Assembly (NCBI RefSeq): GCF_016916835.1
Contig: NZ_JAFFIX010000004.1
Location: 62,001 to 126,000 of the forward strand
Reading direction: 5' to 3'
Origin: Actinacidiphila bryophytorum
GTDB taxonomy: Bacteria > Actinomycetota > Actinomycetes > Streptomycetales > Streptomycetaceae
Length of the DNA stretch: 64,000 nucleotides
Shown: positions 1-7,239 of the stretch, piece by piece
How positions within the stretch are numbered: the first letter of the stretch is position 1
Layout: the number at the start of each line of letters is the position of its first letter
Program-made: the position numbers and the translations under genes
The notes under the pieces: model-generated
The model's database searches: none
What the model saw: the letters and a program-made list of their open reading frames with translations, nothing else
What the model was told of the DNA's origin: nothing

Positions 1-718
1 CCGCCCAGCCGGGCGCGCCGGGACCCGCAACGACCGCGAGCAGGCCCCAGGCCAGGACCGTACGCCAGGCCAGCCCCGGCAGCTCCGTGAACGCCCCGGG
101 GGCGAAGCCCGGCCGGTACAGCCCGGCTCTGTGCTGCGTCAGCAGCAGGCACCCTGCGACCACGCACCCGGCGACCACCCCGTGCGGCACGGCGACGGCG
201 ACCCCGCCGACCGCCCCCGCACAGTCCGCCCCGGCCAGCACTCCCCCGACCCGCTCCCGCACGGCCCGATGCCGCGGCTGCCCCACCCCCCGCCTGCCGA
301 CCCCGGCATACCCCCGCCCCCGCACCCCACCCAGCGGCCTGCGCCCGTACGTGCGCGTGCCCCCCGGCCGGCTGCCGAGCCGCTCGTCGGCGCGGGTGGG
401 GTCGTACGTGCGGGTGCGTGGCCGCTGTTGGGCGGCCGTGCGGGTGCCGTGCGTGTCGGGCGTCGGCCGGTTGCCCGGCCGGTTCTCGGGGCGGGTGGGG
501 TCGTACGCGCGGGTCGCCGCGGGTTGTTGGGGGGCGGGGCGCATGCCCGGGCGGTCGTCGGGGCGGCCCGGGTCGTATGGGCGGGTGCCGTACGTGTCCG
601 GCGACGGTCGGTTGACCGGGCGGTCCTCGTCCCGCGGGGGCTTTTCCGCGCGCGCCGGGTCGTACGTGCGGGTGGATGTCGGTTGTTGGGGCGCTGGTGG
701 GGTGGGGTCGGGGGTCAC
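1..718 (-). CDS. Exopolysaccharide sugar transferase (polyprenyl glycosylphosphotransferase type), N-terminal part only
   Basis: The gene reads off the left edge, so only about 239 N-terminal residues are visible. It starts with GTG at 718, and the GTGA overlaps the stop of the upstream glycosyltransferase by 4 bp, indicating coupled translation. Residues 1 to about 150 are a Pro/Arg-rich, probably disordered cytosolic tail with four spaced Tyr-Asp-Pro-x-Arg repeats. After that come hydrophobic stretches and a motif of the form Y-R-P-x-x-A-P-x-A-F-x-E-L-P. That pattern is typical of the membrane N-terminus of CpsE/WbaP-like initiating sugar transferases. The catalytic C-terminal domain is outside the window, so the family call is inferred from the N-terminus and the neighbour. 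Confidence 0.62.
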   Translation of the reverse strand, partial: MTPDPTPPAPQQPTSTRTYDPARAEKPPRDEDRPVNRPSPDTYGTRPYDPGRPDDRPGMRPAPQQPAATRAYDPTRPENRPGNRPTPDTHGTRTAAQQRPRTRTYDPTRADERLGSRPGGTRTYGRRPLGGVRGRGYAGVGRRGVGQPRHRAVRERVGGVLAGADCAGAVGGVAVAVPHGVVAGCVVAGCLLLTQHRAGLYRPGFAPGAFTELPGLAWRTVLAWGLLAVVAGPGAPGWA

Positions 719-1935
719 CGGGGGAGCCGCCGGGCGCGGGCGGGGTGGGGGAGTGCCAGCACGTCGCGGTAGAGCGCCGCGGTCTCGGCCGCGGCTCTTG
801 CCACGTCGTGGCGTTCGCGTGCCCGGGCCAGTGCGCGCAGCGACGCGGCCGTACGCAGCGGGTGGTCGGCCAGCAGCCGCTGGAGCGCCGCGGCGAGGGC
901 GGCGGCGTCGTCCACCGGGACGGCGCAGGCGTCGGCGTCGGACGGGTGGAGCGCCTCACGGGCGCCGCTGACGTCGGTGGTGACCACCGGGCGCCCGCAG
1001 GCCATCGCTTCGAGCGGTGCCAGCGCCATGCCCTCCCACCGCGAGGGCAGCACCACGACGTCGGCGGCGCGATACCACGGCACCGTGTCGCGGGCTGCGC
1101 CCGCGAGCAGCACGCCGGGGGGCGCGTCGAGCAGCAGCCGGCGGTGGTCGGGGCCGTCGCCGACCAGGACGAGGCGGGCCTCGGGCACGGCCGCGGCGAC
1201 GGCGGGCCAGGCCCGCAGCAGCACGTCCTGGCCCTTCTGCGGGCACAGCCGGCCGACGCACACCACCAGCGGCGTACCGGGTCCGACGTCGGACAGCGCG
1301 GGCAGCGCGGCCCTGACGGCGGCGCGGTCGGCGGCCGGGGTGAAACGGGCCAGGTCGACGCCGTTGCGCACCACGGCCCAGCGGGCGCGTACCCCGGCCG
1401 CCCGGCCGGCGAGGCACTCGGCGTCGCTGACGCACAGCACCCGGTCCGCCCAGCGCGCGGCGTACCGCTCCCAGGCGCGGGCGCCCGCGGCGGTGGCGCC
1501 GCCGACCGCGTCGAAGGACCAGGCGTGCGGCTGGAAGACGGTCGGCACCCGGCCGCGTACCGCGAGGCGTCCTGCGAGGCCCGCCTTGGCGCTGTGCAGG
1601 TGGAGCAGGTCGGGGCGTACCGCGCGGACCAGCCGGGCCGCCGCCGCCACTTCCCCGGCGAGCGCGGGTCCCGGCGCGCGGCGGGCCGGCCAGCGTACGA
1701 CCTGCGCGCCGGCGCGGGCGGCGGCTTCCGGCAGCGTGTCGGGCGCCGGGACCAGCGGGTCCCGCGCCCGCGCCCGCCCCCCGGCGCCCGGGTCGGGGCA
1801 GCCGACGACGACGCGCGCTCCCGCGCGTACCTGCGCGCGGACCAGGTCCGCCACGACGCGGCCCACCCCGCCCTCGACGGGCTGGGCCATGTGCAGCACC
1901 GTCAGCCCGGCGAGTCCGTCCTGCTGTTGCGGCAT
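715..1935 (-). CDS. Glycosyltransferase family 4 (GT-B fold)
   Basis: This 406-residue protein has the two Rossmann-like halves of GT4 enzymes. The N-terminal acceptor half contains H-M-A-Q-P-x-x-G-G-V-G-R. The C-terminal donor half contains V-V-C-V-G-R-L-x-x-Q-K-G and, near the end, S-R-W-E-G-M-A-L-A-P-L-E-A-M-A, the E-x7-E nucleotide-sugar signature. It likely adds a sugar to a lipid-linked or polysaccharide acceptor at the inner membrane face. I chose the ATG at 1935 because GGGAGAA precedes it at good spacing. A GTG at 1977 has no ribosome binding site. It is coupled to the downstream sugar transferase, suggesting one exopolysaccharide operon continuing left. The sugar and linkage cannot be told. 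Confidence 0.88.
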   Translation of the reverse strand: MPQQQDGLAGLTVLHMAQPVEGGVGRVVADLVRAQVRAGARVVVGCPDPGAGGRARARDPLVPAPDTLPEAAARAGAQVVRWPARRAPGPALAGEVAAAARLVRAVRPDLLHLHSAKAGLAGRLAVRGRVPTVFQPHAWSFDAVGGATAAGARAWERYAARWADRVLCVSDAECLAGRAAGVRARWAVVRNGVDLARFTPAADRAAVRAALPALSDVGPGTPLVVCVGRLCPQKGQDVLLRAWPAVAAAVPEARLVLVGDGPDHRRLLLDAPPGVLLAGAARDTVPWYRAADVVVLPSRWEGMALAPLEAMACGRPVVTTDVSGAREALHPSDADACAVPVDDAAALAAALQRLLADHPLRTAASLRALARARERHDVARAAAETAALYRDVLALPHPARARRLPR

Positions 1936-2314
1936 CGCGCGCGGTTCTCCCTCTACGAGCCCGTCAAACCCCGCCACTCGGTCTCGCGGGGCGGCTGCGT
2001 GGACTCAACGAATACCGAGTCGGTCAGGTAATCCCCGGAAACAGGAATGCACGGTCGCAGAAGGTGCGTCGAAAATCACGTAAGCCGCGCTCACCGGCGC
2101 CTTGTTACCGCCTCTTGTGACGATCACACCGGCAGCGTGTTGACGTGGTGTCAACCGGGAGGCGGCGCACTCACCCCGCCGCCTGGCGCACGCGAGTGCC
2201 ATGCCCGGCGATAGCCATTCGAGTGAAAGGTCATTACCAAACGCAGGCGCCGGTGTTGGACAGGCAGACCCGTCTTCCGGGGGCAATCTCACTCCAGTTC
2301 ACAAAGGACCCACC
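1936..2314. other. Intergenic region between the glycosyltransferase and the rodlin cluster
   Basis: No convincing gene is seen in these 379 bp. The stretch separates a leftward operon from a rightward cluster, so it should hold divergent promoters. It contains short inverted repeats, TGTGA-CGA-TCACA near 2115 and GTTGAC-GTG-GTGTCAAC near 2140, which might be regulator sites. I could not match them to a known binding consensus. Confidence 0.3.
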
Positions 2315-2725
2315 GTGATCAAGAAGTTCCTCGCCACGGCCGCCGTGGCCGTCTCCGTCGCGGGCGTCTCGGCGTCGATCGCCCCGCAGGCGATGGCCAT
2401 CGGCAACGACACCGGGACCACGACCGCCAACGGCAACGGTTCCGAGCAGAACTACGGCAACACCTACACCAGCGGCTACATGAGCCCGTCGTTCGCGCTG
2501 ATCCAGGGCTCGCTCAACAAGCCCTGCATCGCCCTGCCGGCGAAGGCCAACCTGGGCTCGCTGGTCGGCGCGATCCCGATCACCGTCCAGGACATCAACG
2601 TCCTGTCGTCGCCGCAGAACCAGCAGTGCACCGAGAACTCGACCCAGTCGAAGGGCGACGAGCCGCTGTCGCACATCCTGGACAACATCCCGGTGCTGTC
2701 CGGGAACGGTGCCGGCAACAACTGA
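2315..2725 (+). CDS. rdlA: Rodlin, RdlA/RdlB family surface-layer protein
   Basis: Rodlins assemble into the paired rodlets on aerial hyphae and spores and help align chaplin fibrils. This 136-residue protein starts with GTG after AAAGGA. It has a signal peptide of about 28 residues ending A-P-Q-A-M-A, then the rodlin body: I-G-N-D-x-G, N-G-N-G, N-Y-G-N, M-S-P, Q-G-S-L-N-K-P-C, V-Q-D-I-N-V-L and N-Q-Q-C-x-E-N-S-T-Q. Two conserved cysteines are present. Length is as expected for Streptomyces rodlins. It is clearly paralogous to the rodlin at 4606-5013, with which it shares the stretch V-L-S-S-P-Q-N-Q-Q-C. A versus B numbering is arbitrary here. Confidence 0.95.
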   Translation: MIKKFLATAAVAVSVAGVSASIAPQAMAIGNDTGTTTANGNGSEQNYGNTYTSGYMSPSFALIQGSLNKPCIALPAKANLGSLVGAIPITVQDINVLSSPQNQQCTENSTQSKGDEPLSHILDNIPVLSGNGAGNN

Positions 2726-2997
2726 GGACGCGGCCGTCCGGGTTCCGCCAGGTCCCCTTTCGCGGCTCCGGCCGCCGGTGGAAATCCGGCAGCCGGAGCC
2801 GTTCCTCGTACCGGTAAGGCGAATCACGCCCTCCATTCGAGTGGATGATGCCACCCGAAGAAGAGCGGGGAGTCACCTACCGGCATCAATCGTCGTTGAC
2901 CGGTCGGCGCGGTGTGCAGGTACTCGGGATTAACGGGTTCGCCGCCACGAAATCCGTGACGGCTCATGGCCGCCGCCGCCGGAAAAGGAGTAGAACC

Positions 2998-3243
2998 GTG
3001 AAGAAGCTCACCAAGGCCGCTGCATTCGCCGCGGGAACCGTGATCGCCATGGGCGTGGCCACCCCGGCCTTCGCCAGCTCGGGTGCGGGCGGCGTCGCCG
3101 CCCACTCGCCCGGCGTGCTGTCCGGCAACCTCATCCAGGTCCCGGTCCACGTGCCGGTCAACCTGTGCGGCAACACCGTCAACATCATCGCCCTGCTCAA
3201 CCCGGCGTTCGGCAACACCTGCGTCAACGCCGACTCCCACTGA
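2998..3243 (+). CDS. Short chaplin (ChpD-H type)
   Basis: Chaplins are secreted amphipathic, amyloid-forming proteins that lower surface tension so aerial hyphae can emerge. This 81-residue protein starts with GTG, 7 bp after AAAAGGAG. A signal peptide of about 27 residues ends T-P-A-F-A. The mature part is one chaplin domain: H-S-P-G-V-L-S-G-N, V-P-V-H-V-P-V-N, C-G-N-T, then L-L-N-P-A-F-G-N-T-C. The two conserved cysteines are present and there is no wall-sorting signal, so it belongs to the short, self-assembling class. It lies between a rodlin and an anchored chaplin, all rightward. Confidence 0.95.
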   Translation: MKKLTKAAAFAAGTVIAMGVATPAFASSGAGGVAAHSPGVLSGNLIQVPVHVPVNLCGNTVNIIALLNPAFGNTCVNADSH

Positions 3244-3387
3244 GGTCGACCGACGCAGAACCGGTCGGGCGCAACGCTCTGATCAGGTACCGCCCCGGGC
3301 CGAGTGCACACAGCACTCCGGGGCGGTCCGTCATCTGCACCACCTTTTGCACGACCCTGCACCATGCACGAGCGGAGAAGAGAGTCC

Positions 3388-3936
3388 ATGCGACGACAGA
3401 TTCTGAGCCGGAGTCTGCTCACCGTTGCTGCCGCGAGCAGCATCCTCGCCGTGACGGGCGGCTATGCGAGTGCCGACACCGACGCCCAGGGCGGCGGAGC
3501 CGATTCCGGCCATTCGGCTGACGATCATTCGGCCGACGACTATTCGGACGGAGCCACCGCGGACAGCAGCGCGCACGGCTCCCCCGGAGTGCTGTCGGGA
3601 AACAGCGTGAACATCCCCGTCGAGGCACCGGTGAACGTGTGCGGCAACTCCGTCGACGTGGCCGCACTGCTCAATGCGGTGAGCGGGAATTCCTGTGCGA
3701 ACGGTGCGGCGCCCGCCCCCGTGGTGCCCGGTCCGCGGCACTCGGAGCCGCCCGCGCCCCAGGTCGACACGCCCGCGGCGCCCGCTCCCGCCCCCGAGGT
3801 GCAGTTGGCGGAGACCGGTACGTCGAGCGCCGCGGTGGGCACCGCGACCGGCGCGGGAGCCGCGCTGCTGCTGAGCGGCGCGATGCTCTACCGGCGTTCC
3901 ACGCGGGCCGCGCGTATTCGCCGTACCTATTCCTGA
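3388..3936 (+). CDS. Sortase-anchored chaplin with a single chaplin domain
   Basis: The 182-residue protein starts at ATG 3388 behind a GGAGAAGAGAG ribosome binding site. A signal peptide ends near A-S-A-D. Then come an Asp/Ser/His-rich spacer and one chaplin domain (G-S-P-G-V-L-S-G-N, N-I-P-V-E-A-P-V-N, C-G-N-S through N-S-C-A-N). A Pro/Ala-rich wall-spanning region leads to a C-terminal L-A-E-T-G signal, a hydrophobic helix and an Arg-rich tail. L-A-x-T-G is the class E sortase motif used by long chaplins. Classical long chaplins ChpA-C carry two chaplin domains, and only one is visible here. It probably tethers chaplin fibres to the cell wall. Confidence 0.92.
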   Translation: MRRQILSRSLLTVAAASSILAVTGGYASADTDAQGGGADSGHSADDHSADDYSDGATADSSAHGSPGVLSGNSVNIPVEAPVNVCGNSVDVAALLNAVSGNSCANGAAPAPVVPGPRHSEPPAPQVDTPAAPAPAPEVQLAETGTSSAAVGTATGAGAALLLSGAMLYRRSTRAARIRRTYS

Positions 3937-4075
3937 GCCATTCACTGCCGATTTGCGGGAAGTCACGTCCGCACTATCGGGTGATTGTCACGCGGCGGGT
4001 CTGCACACAGTTTCCGTTGCAATCCGTAGTCGTTGTCCAAGAGACAGACATCCGGCGCTACCGAAAGGGTGGCAA

Positions 4076-4468
4076 GTGAAGTACTCGAAGGTTGCAGCGG
4101 TTGTGGCCGGCTCCGTGATGGCGGTCGGCGTGGGTGCGCCCGCGTTCGCCGACACCGTGAGCACCGACAACATGAGCACGATGCCCACCAGTATCAACGG
4201 TGGGGTCGAGCAGGCGCTCAACGAGCAGCCGCTGCAGAAGGCCGCCGACAGCGCGCAGGTCGACTCGACGCTGAACACCCTGACCCAGGCGACCGAACAC
4301 CTCCGGGGCGACACCTCGGCCGACGCCCTCCTGGGGCAGGCGAGCACCGCCACCCAGGGCGTCGCCAAGTCCGGTCTCGGCGGTGCCGTGCCCGGCGCCT
4401 CGCTGCTGGGCGGGCTGCCGCTCGGCAGCCTGCCGCTGGCCGGCGTGCTCGGTGGTCTCGGCGGCTGA
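4076..4468 (+). CDS. Small secreted protein of unknown function in the chaplin-rodlin cluster
   Basis: This 130-residue protein starts with GTG after GAAAGGG. It has a clear signal peptide (K-Y-S-K then a hydrophobic stretch ending A-P-A-F-A-D). The mature part is Gln/Asn/Thr-rich with probable helices, then a Gly/Leu-rich hydrophobic tail carrying repeated L-G-G-L, L-P-L-G-S-L-P-L and L-G-G-L-G-G. It has no cysteines, no chaplin or rodlin motif and no sorting signal. It sits between the anchored chaplin and the second rodlin in the same direction, which suggests a role in the surface layer. I do not recognise the family and assign no function. Confidence 0.8.
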   Translation: MKYSKVAAVVAGSVMAVGVGAPAFADTVSTDNMSTMPTSINGGVEQALNEQPLQKAADSAQVDSTLNTLTQATEHLRGDTSADALLGQASTATQGVAKSGLGGAVPGASLLGGLPLGSLPLAGVLGGLGG

Positions 4469-4605
4469 CGACCCGTCACATCTCCGGCGCCCCCACTCCA
4501 CCGTCGGAGTGAATCGCCGGAACCAAACCCCCCGTGAGCGGTTGATCAGATCGCTCAGACCTTCCTTCCACAACCGTGCAACCTCGCACCGCAAAGGGAC
4601 ATTCA

Positions 4606-5013
4606 ATGATCAAGAAGATGCTGGCCGGAGCCGCCCTCGCCGCCTCGGTCGTCGCTGTCGGCGCCTCCGCCGCCCCGGCCATGGCGATCGGCGACGACTC
4701 GGGCACCACCACGGTCAACGGCAACGGCGCCGTGCAGAACTACGGCAACACCGTGACCAGCGGCACCGAGAGCCCGCAGATCGGCCTGGTCCAGGGCACC
4801 CTGAACAAGCCCTGCGTCGGTCTGCCGGTCAAGGCGAACGTGGGCTCGCTCATCGGCTTCATCCCGGTCACCGTCCAGGACATCAACGTCCTGTCGTCGC
4901 CGCAGAACCAGCAGTGCGCCGAGAACTCGACCCAGGCCAAGGGCGACGAGCCGCTGTCGCACATCATCGACAACATCCCGGTCCTGTCCGGCAACGGCGT
5001 CAACAACAGCTGA
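4606..5013 (+). CDS. rdlB: Rodlin, second copy
   Basis: This is a 135-residue rodlin paralogous to the one at 2315-2725. It starts with ATG after AAAGGGA. A signal peptide ends A-P-A-M-A, followed by I-G-D-D-S-G, N-G-N-G, N-Y-G-N, S-P-Q, N-K-P-C, V-Q-D-I-N-V-L-S-S and N-Q-Q-C-A-E-N-S-T-Q-A-K. The C-terminal half is nearly identical to the other copy, while the middle differs. In Streptomyces two rodlins are needed together for rodlet formation, and having both in one 2.7-kb cluster fits. A strong hairpin follows the gene. Confidence 0.95.
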   Translation: MIKKMLAGAALAASVVAVGASAAPAMAIGDDSGTTTVNGNGAVQNYGNTVTSGTESPQIGLVQGTLNKPCVGLPVKANVGSLIGFIPVTVQDINVLSSPQNQQCAENSTQAKGDEPLSHIIDNIPVLSGNGVNNS

Positions 5014-5071
5014 CCCCTGCTCGACCAGCACCACCAGTACCACCAGCACTACCTGCTCCACCTGTTCCGCC

Positions 5072-5103
5072 AGGGCCGTCGGCGATCTCGCGCCGGCGGC
5101 CCT
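5072..5103 (+). terminator. Factor-independent-type terminator after the rodlin cluster
   Basis: An inverted repeat with arms AGGGCCG and CGGCCCT, with additional pairing inside and a short loop, is followed by TTTC. It lies 58 bp after the second rodlin and ahead of the GlxA-type gene, so it probably ends the coat-protein transcript. Confidence 0.6.
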
Positions 5104-5180
5104 TTCGCCGTCCGCCGATGGCAGGAAAGGTGGGAAACTCGTCATTGCCGCCATCCGGGCGCACTGCAAGGCTGAACGGT

Positions 5181-6164
5181 GTGACCACCCGTGACGTGCT
5201 CATCGTGCTCTTCGAGGGCGTGCAGAGCCTCGACGTGACCGGCCCGCTCGAAGTCTTCGCGGTCGCCGCGGACCTGGCCCCGCAGGCCCCTGCGCAGGAC
5301 GCCGGCCCGCCCGCGTACCGGATCAGGACCGCGGCGCTCGGCGGCGGTCCGGTACGCACCTCCGCCGGGCTGCGGCTGCTGCCGGACGAGGACCTGCGGA
5401 CCGCCGCGGTGCCCGACGTCCTGCTGGTGCCCGGCGGCCACGGCACGCACCCCGCCGACCCCGAGGTCGTGGCACGGGTCGCAGAACTCGCCGCCGGCGC
5501 CGGGCGCGTCGTGTCGGTGTGCACCGGCGCCTTCCTGCTGGCCGCCGCGGGCCTGCTCGACGGCCGCCGGGCCACGACGCACTGGGCGTACTGCGGCACC
5601 CTCGCCCGCCGCTACCCGCAGATCACCGTCGACCCCGAGCCGATCTTCGTTCGGGACGGCCGGTACGCCACCTCCGCCGGTGTCACCGCGGGCATCGACC
5701 TGGCGCTCGCCCTGGTCGAGGAGGACCTGGGCCGGGACCTCGCCCTCGCCGTCGCCCGCGGCCTGGTGGTCTTCCTGCGCAGGCCCGGCAGCCAGGCGCA
5801 GTTCAGCACGCAGCTGGCCGCGCAGGTCGCGCAGCGGCACCCGCTGCGCGAGGTCCAGCGCTGGATCACCGAGCACCCCGACGCCGACCTGTCGGTGGCC
5901 GCGCTCGCCGAGCGCGCCGCCCTCTCACCGCGGCAGTTCGCCCGCGCCTTCCGCGCCGAGGTCGGCGTCACACCCGGCCAGTACGTCGACAGGACCCGCC
6001 TGGAGGCGGCCCGCCGGCTGCTGGAGGACACCGGCTCCGGGGTCGCGGAGATCGCCCGCGCCGCCGGCTACGGCACCGCCGAGGCCATGCGCCGCGCCTT
6101 CGTCCGCACGCTGTCGGTCCCACCGGCGGAATACCGCAGGCGCTTCCACTCTGTCAGGAGCTGA
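5181..6164 (+). CDS. GlxA-family transcriptional regulator: DJ-1/PfpI domain plus AraC helix-turn-helix
   Basis: The 327-residue protein starts with GTG. Residues 1 to about 190 form a DJ-1/PfpI (glutamine amidotransferase-like) domain with L-V-P-G-G-H-G and the nucleophile-elbow motif V-C-T-G-A-F-L-L-A. Residues about 210-325 carry two AraC-type helix-turn-helix motifs (L-S-P-R-Q-F-A-R-A-F and V-A-E-I-A-R-A-A-G-Y) ending P-A-E-Y-R-R-R-F. Such proteins activate nearby operons, probably by sensing a small molecule with the DJ-1-like domain. The stop lies 2 bp before the next start, and the neighbour encodes a free-standing DJ-1/PfpI protein, so they form an operon. The effector is unknown. Confidence 0.9.
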   Translation: MTTRDVLIVLFEGVQSLDVTGPLEVFAVAADLAPQAPAQDAGPPAYRIRTAALGGGPVRTSAGLRLLPDEDLRTAAVPDVLLVPGGHGTHPADPEVVARVAELAAGAGRVVSVCTGAFLLAAAGLLDGRRATTHWAYCGTLARRYPQITVDPEPIFVRDGRYATSAGVTAGIDLALALVEEDLGRDLALAVARGLVVFLRRPGSQAQFSTQLAAQVAQRHPLREVQRWITEHPDADLSVAALAERAALSPRQFARAFRAEVGVTPGQYVDRTRLEAARRLLEDTGSGVAEIARAAGYGTAEAMRRAFVRTLSVPPAEYRRRFHSVRS

Positions 6165-6166
6165 CC

Positions 6167-6802
6167 ATGCAGATTGCCGTACTGCTCTACGAGGGGTTCA
6201 CCGCGCTCGACACGGTCGGACCGTACGAGATCCTGTCGCGCATCCCCGGCGCCGAGGTGGTCTTCACCGCGGCCGAGGCCGGGCCTGTGCGCACCGACAT
6301 GGGCAGCCTCGCGCTGACCGCCGACCTCCCGCTGGCCGAGGTCACCGCACCCGACCTGCTCGTCGTGCCCGGCGGCCCCGGCACCGAGCAGGCGCTCGGC
6401 GACACCGCCGTACTCGACTGGCTGCGGGCCGCCGACGCCACGACGACCTGGACGACGTCCGTGTGCTCCGGCTCGCTGCTGCTGGCCGGGGCGGGCCTGC
6501 TGCGCGGGCGGCGGGCCGCCTCGCACTGGATCACCCTGGAGCACCTGCCGCTCTTCGGCGCCGAGCCGAGCACGGACCGGGTCGTCTTCGACGGCAAGTA
6601 CGCCACGTCCGCCGGCGTCTCGGCCGGCATCGACCTGGCCCTCCAGCTGGCCGGCCGCCTCGCCGGCGACGCAGTGGCCGAGGCCATCCAACTGGTCGTG
6701 GAGTACGCCCCCGATCCCCCCTACGCCTGCGGCTCCGCCCTCACCGCACCCCCCACCCTGCTCGCCTCCCTCCGCGCCTCCAACCTCGTAGTCCACGCCT
6801 GA
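6167..6802 (+). CDS. DJ-1/PfpI family protein
   Basis: The 211-residue protein has a single DJ-1/PfpI domain with L-V-V-P-G-G-P-G-T and the cysteine elbow V-C-S-G-S-L-L-L-A-G-A. S-H-W and K-Y-A-T-S-A-G-V-S-A-G-I-D-L match isonitrile-hydratase-like and GlxA-like members. It starts with ATG after CAGGAG, 2 bp behind the GlxA-type regulator, whose N-terminal domain it resembles. Members include isonitrile hydratases, chaperone-like and protease-like proteins, so the reaction cannot be named. Confidence 0.85.
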   Translation: MQIAVLLYEGFTALDTVGPYEILSRIPGAEVVFTAAEAGPVRTDMGSLALTADLPLAEVTAPDLLVVPGGPGTEQALGDTAVLDWLRAADATTTWTTSVCSGSLLLAGAGLLRGRRAASHWITLEHLPLFGAEPSTDRVVFDGKYATSAGVSAGIDLALQLAGRLAGDAVAEAIQLVVEYAPDPPYACGSALTAPPTLLASLRASNLVVHA

Positions 6803-7239
6803 TCATCTTCCCCGCCGAGGACAGACGTTTCTCAGGGGCGCGGGGAACTGCGCGCCCAGCTCCGATGGCGCTGCGGGCGAAGGCGGCCCGCAAGGGGCAG
6901 GACCTGAGGGGCGCTGGGGGTACCCCAGGTGAAGCTCTGGGGGGCGGAACTGCGCGCCAAGCCACGGTGCAGCCGCAGGCAAGTCACGCACCACACAGTG
7001 GCAATCACCCGACAAGTCGTCCGGGGCCGAACCCCGCGCCCCCCGGCGGGGGGAACACGCGCGCCCCCCGCGGGGAAAGGGTGACTGCCCTCCGCGAGGG
7101 CGCCGCTGCTCACACGCACAGGCCCCCGCCTGTGCAGAGGGTGTAACCGCGGGCGGCCCGCGGAGTGACCGCCGCGTAATGGCGGCTTCGTAGCGTCGGG
7201 CTGGCGCGGCCGCGGGGGCCGCGGAGGGAGGACCCGCGG
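6803..7239. other. Intergenic region with dispersed stem-loop repeats upstream of the nitrate reductase
   Basis: No gene is seen in these 437 bp. The region has one full copy of the dispersed GGGCGCG/CGCGCCC hairpin (6834-6857), a degenerate copy near 6940 (GGCGGAACTGCGCGCC), and GC-rich low-complexity sequence. Just upstream of 7240 is GGAGGGAGGA, the ribosome binding site of the nitrate reductase. Confidence 0.5.
6834..6857. repeat. Dispersed intergenic stem-loop repeat, copy 1
   Basis: The sequence is AGG followed by stem GGCGCG, loop GGGAACTG and stem CGCGCC. The same element recurs at 16952-16975 and, within a tandem triplicate, at 25425, 25534 and 25642. All copies are between genes, close behind stop codons. 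A terminator or RNA-stability role is possible but unproven. Confidence 0.7.

Noticed and set aside
2005..2292. Minus-strand open frame upstream of the rodlin
   Set aside because: No ribosome binding site, no recognisable domain, and it fills what should be a divergent promoter region.
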